A DNA stretch of 12,062 nt from Smittium culicis (taxonomy: Eukaryota > Kickxellomycota > Harpellomycetes > Harpellales > Legeriomycetaceae): the NCBI GenBank assembly GCA_001970855.1, contig LSSN01001699.1, forward strand, positions 1 through 12,062, read 5' to 3'. Position 1 is the first letter of the stretch. Each line of letters begins with the position of its first letter. Shown here one piece after another: positions 9,538-12,062 of the stretch. The notes under the pieces were generated by a model. The model was not told the DNA's origin and made no database searches. It was given only the letters and a program-made list of their open reading frames with translations. A program made the position numbers and the translations under genes.

Positions 9538-9633
9538 GCTGCGGATAGAATTATACTTTCAAGTCAAGGATTAACGGTTAACTTTAAAGCTCAATAAAGC
9601 GAGCGAATAAATAAACTAAATTTAATCCGCAGC
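9538..9633. repeat. 9-bp GC-rich inverted repeat bounding about 96 bp
   Basis: GCTGCGGAT at 9538-9546 and its exact complement ATCCGCAGC at 9625-9633 flank 78 bp of AT-rich sequence. The same 9-mer occurs twice in the tandem array at 1172-1180 and 1297-1305. It could mark the ends of a miniature element, but the match does not extend clearly beyond the core. Confidence 0.5.
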
Positions 9634-10072
9634 GTGTTTAATTATTCAAAAACTATACGTCGATTAAGGTGATTTGAAAATCAATAATTTACTTTTTTTT
9701 TCTATTGATATTTATGACCGCAAAAAGGTTCAGATAGCAAAGTAAAGTAGCGCCAAACCATTAGTATTTATTGGAGGTCATAATAGAATCTAGCAAATAG
9801 GATGAGCTTATAAAAATGGTGTGACTAATGAAAAGATTTATCAATACAAAGAGTAAAGATATTTCCAATTCATCTAAGCATTTCTTGGCGCCTCTCAAGT
9901 ACAACAAAAATGCAGTTTTATACAGTTAAATTATTGGCGAATGGTTCTTTAGGAAATAAATTGATCTATTTACAGCAAATGAGCGATTTGGATTGGAAAA
10001 TCAGAATTACAGCAGTCTTTAATATCTCTGCTTTTGAGCTAATTTTAAACAGATAAAAAAAATCAAAATATA

Positions 10073-10173
10073 TTTGATTTGATCCGCCTAGAAAAATCTC
10101 ATAATATACTTTGATTTTGTATGCCTAGAAAAGTCTCATAATATAATTTGATTTGGTCTGCCTAGGAAAGCCC
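10073..10173. repeat. 37-bp tandem repeat, about 2.7 units
   Basis: Units begin with TTTGATTT at 10073, 10110 and 10147, each followed by a CCTAGAAA- or CCTAGGAAA-containing core. The first two units differ at 6 of 37 positions, and the third stops after about 27 bp. The units are contiguous with no spacers. The array lies about 245 bp upstream of the TATA box of the GST gene. Confidence 0.85.
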
Positions 10174-10416
10174 ATTTTATTTTATTTTTTTTCCATAGTT
10201 GAATGCGCCTGAATCAGTCACGGCCAATAGTCTGCAAACGAAAGAGCCTTTGTTTCGATGTTTCTTGTGTGTACAAGTATTCAATAAACTCAATTGGCTC
10301 TCCTAAAGTATAACATTTTAATGTTTAGTTTGAAGAAAAAAATACATAAAGTATTATTTCTATTGCTAAGATAAAATATTAGATGAAAAGAGCCGTGAGC
10401 TTAGTTTCTAAGAAAC

Positions 10417-10424
10417 TATATAAA
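10417..10424 (+). promoter_or_regulatory. Putative TATA box of the GST gene
   Basis: TATATAAA starts 120 bp upstream of the chosen ATG, which would give a 5' UTR of roughly 80-90 nt. A CCAAT pentamer lies at 10224-10228 in a locally GC-richer patch (10200-10320), but its distance makes a link weak. No stress-response element can be named with confidence. Confidence 0.5.
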
Positions 10425-10536
10425 CTGCTGAATTTTGGTATATAATCTCATAAAACATTATCAGTTAAATTACCATTTCCAAATTCGCTTCAATTCTCTT
10501 TCTGGAATAATTAGGTTAAAAATTAAAACTATAAAA

Positions 10537-11235
10537 ATGTCTCAAGGTTCTAAATTCGATTTGCTCTACTTCCCTATCCCGGGTCGCGCACTTACTTCCC
10601 AGCTATTGCTCTCTGCTGCTGGCGCTGACTGGAAAAACTCTGTCCCAGAATGGCCTAAAGATAAGGAAGCCATGCCCTATGGCAGACTCCCAGTTCTCAT
10701 AGAAACCGAGGAGGACGGTTCCAAGTTCGTTCTTTCTGAAAGCAGGGCCATCGAAGAATACATCGCCGCAACATTCGGTCTATTGCCACAAGGAATAAAA
10801 AACCTTGCCGTCTCCAACCAGTACGTAAACCAAATATTCGATATCGTCGAAGCGTATGCCAATGTTGCTGGATTTAAATACGAAACTTCATTGGTACTTG
10901 GCGCTGATATTGATGGTCTTACCAAGACTCCGGATGAGTGCAAAGATAGAGATCAATTCTACATTGCTCAAAATATCGTAAAACTAAGCAAATTCCTTGC
11001 CGATTCCTCCAAATATTTCCTCCAAAAACACGAACAGATATTGGCTAAAAGCAAATCCGGATACTATTTCGGTGACTCAATAACTTACGCTGACCTCACT
11101 CTATACTCTATATATTTTAGTCTCAAGAGCGAAAATTTAGCAGCTGAATTCGATTCTCCAAATTACCCACACGTCAATAAACTTATCCAGTTAGTTGCTT
11201 CCAATCCTGCAGTTGCAGCTGTCATTAATAAATAA
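10537..11235 (+). CDS. Glutathione S-transferase, sigma-class-like
   Basis: A 232-residue cytosolic GST, the usual length for the family, expected to conjugate glutathione to electrophiles or act as a GSH-dependent peroxidase or isomerase. The N-terminal thioredoxin-like domain (about 5-84) has DLLYFPIPGRA with the candidate catalytic Tyr11, Trp39 in PEWP as in sigma-class enzymes, GRLPVL (49-54) with the cis-Pro loop, and SESRAIEEYIA (67-77), the glutathione gamma-glutamyl site, with Glu-Ser in place of the more common Gln-Ser. The helical C-terminal domain (about 93-232) has GDSITYADL (179-187) with the T183-x-x-D186 N-capping box. The frame is open from an ATG at 10435, but the 34 extra residues are low-complexity, start right after the TATA box and precede the conserved fold. 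ATG 10537 in AAAAATGTC is the likely start. There is no intron. It is the only undamaged gene here. The substrate is unknown, and a prostaglandin-synthase-like or structural role cannot be excluded. Confidence 0.93.
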   Translation: MSQGSKFDLLYFPIPGRALTSQLLLSAAGADWKNSVPEWPKDKEAMPYGRLPVLIETEEDGSKFVLSESRAIEEYIAATFGLLPQGIKNLAVSNQYVNQIFDIVEAYANVAGFKYETSLVLGADIDGLTKTPDECKDRDQFYIAQNIVKLSKFLADSSKYFLQKHEQILAKSKSGYYFGDSITYADLTLYSIYFSLKSENLAAEFDSPNYPHVNKLIQLVASNPAVAAVINK

Positions 11236-11316
11236 GTCGATTTTTTGTTTTTTTTACCTTCATCTGAATTTTACTTTTTAGTAATGTTTAATTCCTTTTA
11301 AATTATAATCTATTTT

Positions 11317-11322
11317 AATAAA
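11317..11322 (+). terminator. Polyadenylation signal of the GST gene
   Basis: AATAAA lies 82 nt after the stop codon within an AT-rich 3' flank, a normal spacing for a compact eukaryotic gene. Confidence 0.6.
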
Positions 11323-11689
11323 AATGATTATCTGCCTATTTCAGTGTCAATTTTTTTAATATATTTTTATATCGATCAGATCAATAAATAATTAATCTCT
11401 TATTACTAATATTAAATTAATCAACTCATTATTCTCGGATAATCATCGCAGTATTTGATGATAATTTTATAATTTATTTACTAATCGCTTTTTTTTACGC
11501 CCTTACTAATTAAAATTGACTATAACCATCGAACGCGTAGTCTATCGACTTTAACTTATTAATTCAACTTTGTTGACCTTGCCAAGAGCTACATTTTGGT
11601 ACAAGTTTGGTCTCTTTAGACAAAGTTTAACTATTGCAATTAAATTGTAAGTGCCCAAGTTTGGAGCACGGTTTTAATTAGCCAAATCG
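11323..11689. other. Spacer between the GST gene and LINE copy 3
   Basis: AT-rich to about 11500, then more mixed in composition (for example GAACGCGTAG at about 11530). I see no open frame of interest, RNA gene or repeat. Confidence 0.5.
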
Positions 11690-11809
11690 GAAAAAAAAAA
11701 AGCACGCAAATCGCCGAATTTAACGAATTTGATTATTTCGACTAATTTGCGACACAAAAAAAAGCATACACAAAAAAAAACCAAAAAAAAACCAAAGCAC
11801 AAAGTCAGA
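11690..11809 (+). other. A-rich tract upstream of LINE copy 3
   Basis: It contains a run of 11-12 A at about 11691-11702, and several A-runs separated by short C-containing words at 11754-11805. It ends where LINE homology begins. It could be the poly(A)-like tail of another retro-insertion, or simple target sequence. A 64-codon minus frame (11914-11720) crosses it and is a shadow. Confidence 0.45.
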
Positions 11810-12062
11810 AATCGATAAGGCAATCCGATTGGTTGCCAACGTCGGAAAATCAGCGGCCATGGAGCGCATCAGGGATGAACTGGGCATAAGCTCAGTGTTC
11901 ATGCGCACCAGCACAGCCCGTGAGCGTGCATATCATAAGTGGCTTACCTCAAAAACATGGATCGCCGACCTCATAAAGGCTCCGATGAAGGCCCGGATGG
12001 CCACCTGGGTGACCGGGAGCGCCCGGTGGATCAAAAAATTTTGCTCTCAAGATTCAAACGGT
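11810..12062 (+). pseudogene. LINE ORF2 C-terminal fragment (copy 3), runs off right edge
   Basis: The plus frame with codons starting at 11733 is open to the last base. Element homology starts at about 11810 with EIDKAIRLVANVGKSAAM, then RDELGISSVFMRTSTARER, WIADLIKAPMKARMATW and WIKKFCSQDS at the edge. The first Met in frame is at 11859. Each block matches copy 2 at 6810-6360 on the other strand, but here the frame is uninterrupted, so this copy is younger or less damaged. It lacks the RT core, so it is a 5'-truncated piece at least as far as seen. Whether it continues to an intact 3' end lies outside the window. Confidence 0.82.

Larger units (their letters stand above)
7674..10072. other. 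AT-rich spacer, no gene supported
   Basis: Open frames here (for example 69 codons at 8323-8532 + and 67 codons at 8783-8580 -) are low-complexity Ile/Lys/Phe-rich and match no family I recognise. Two small features stand out and are listed separately: a 14-bp palindrome at 8624-8637 and a 9-bp GC-rich inverted repeat at 9538-9633. A pyrimidine run ending in CAG near 8806-8820 resembles a splice acceptor, but no coherent exon follows it. Confidence 0.55.

Noticed and set aside
10073..10173. CRISPR-like repeat
   Set aside because: The units are contiguous with no spacers, and the context is eukaryotic.
10435..10536. 34-residue N-terminal extension of the GST
   Set aside because: Low-complexity sequence just after the TATA box and before the conserved fold, so better read as 5' UTR.

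Overview
The window looks like a gene-poor, repeat-rich stretch of a small AT-rich eukaryotic genome. It shows no bacterial features: no operons, no Shine-Dalgarno sites and long non-coding AT-rich tracts. It holds LINE and DIRS-type retrotransposon debris and one compact, apparently single-exon gene with a TATA box and an AATAAA signal. My best guess is an early-diverging fungus (Kickxellomycotina/Harpellales or Mucoromycota type). That rests on remembered resemblance of the LINE protein and the sigma-like glutathione S-transferase to fungal families, and no search was run.

Layout. (1) 1-1155, + strand: the EN-RT linker and first part of the reverse transcriptase of a LINE ORF2, open at the left edge and cut off just after RT motif A. 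(2) 1166-1312: a 62-63 bp tandem repeat directly after that break, followed by an 11-bp perfect hairpin at 1372-1399. (3) About 4310 down to 1795, - strand: a heavily mutated DIRS-like retrotransposon. It has a gag-like region, an RT with recognisable motifs A, B and C, and an RNase H region with GGT and NPAD signatures. Many stops and frameshifts break it, and no single open frame shows it. (4) About 4320-6225: a very AT-rich desert. (5) 7673 down to about 6230, - strand: a second LINE copy running from RT motif A to the C-terminal region. Its RT core is still open, but its C-terminal part carries frameshifts, stops and a roughly 195-bp insert. (6) 7674-10400: AT-rich spacer with small palindromes and a 37-bp tandem repeat. 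(7) 10417-11322: the only intact gene, a 232-residue sigma-class-like glutathione S-transferase. (8) 11690-12062, + strand: an A-rich tract and then a third LINE fragment (C-terminal region) that runs off the right edge in an open frame.

The three LINE pieces belong to one family. Copies 1 and 2 overlap over about 131 bp with roughly 90% identity. Copies 2 and 3 overlap over the C-terminal region. They are therefore separate insertions, not one copy broken in situ. None can be autonomous as seen here. The GST is a detoxification or redox gene with no visible functional link to the elements around it. I found no convincing new defence or mobile system. The least obvious content is the DIRS-like remnant, which only appears when all three minus-strand frames are read together.
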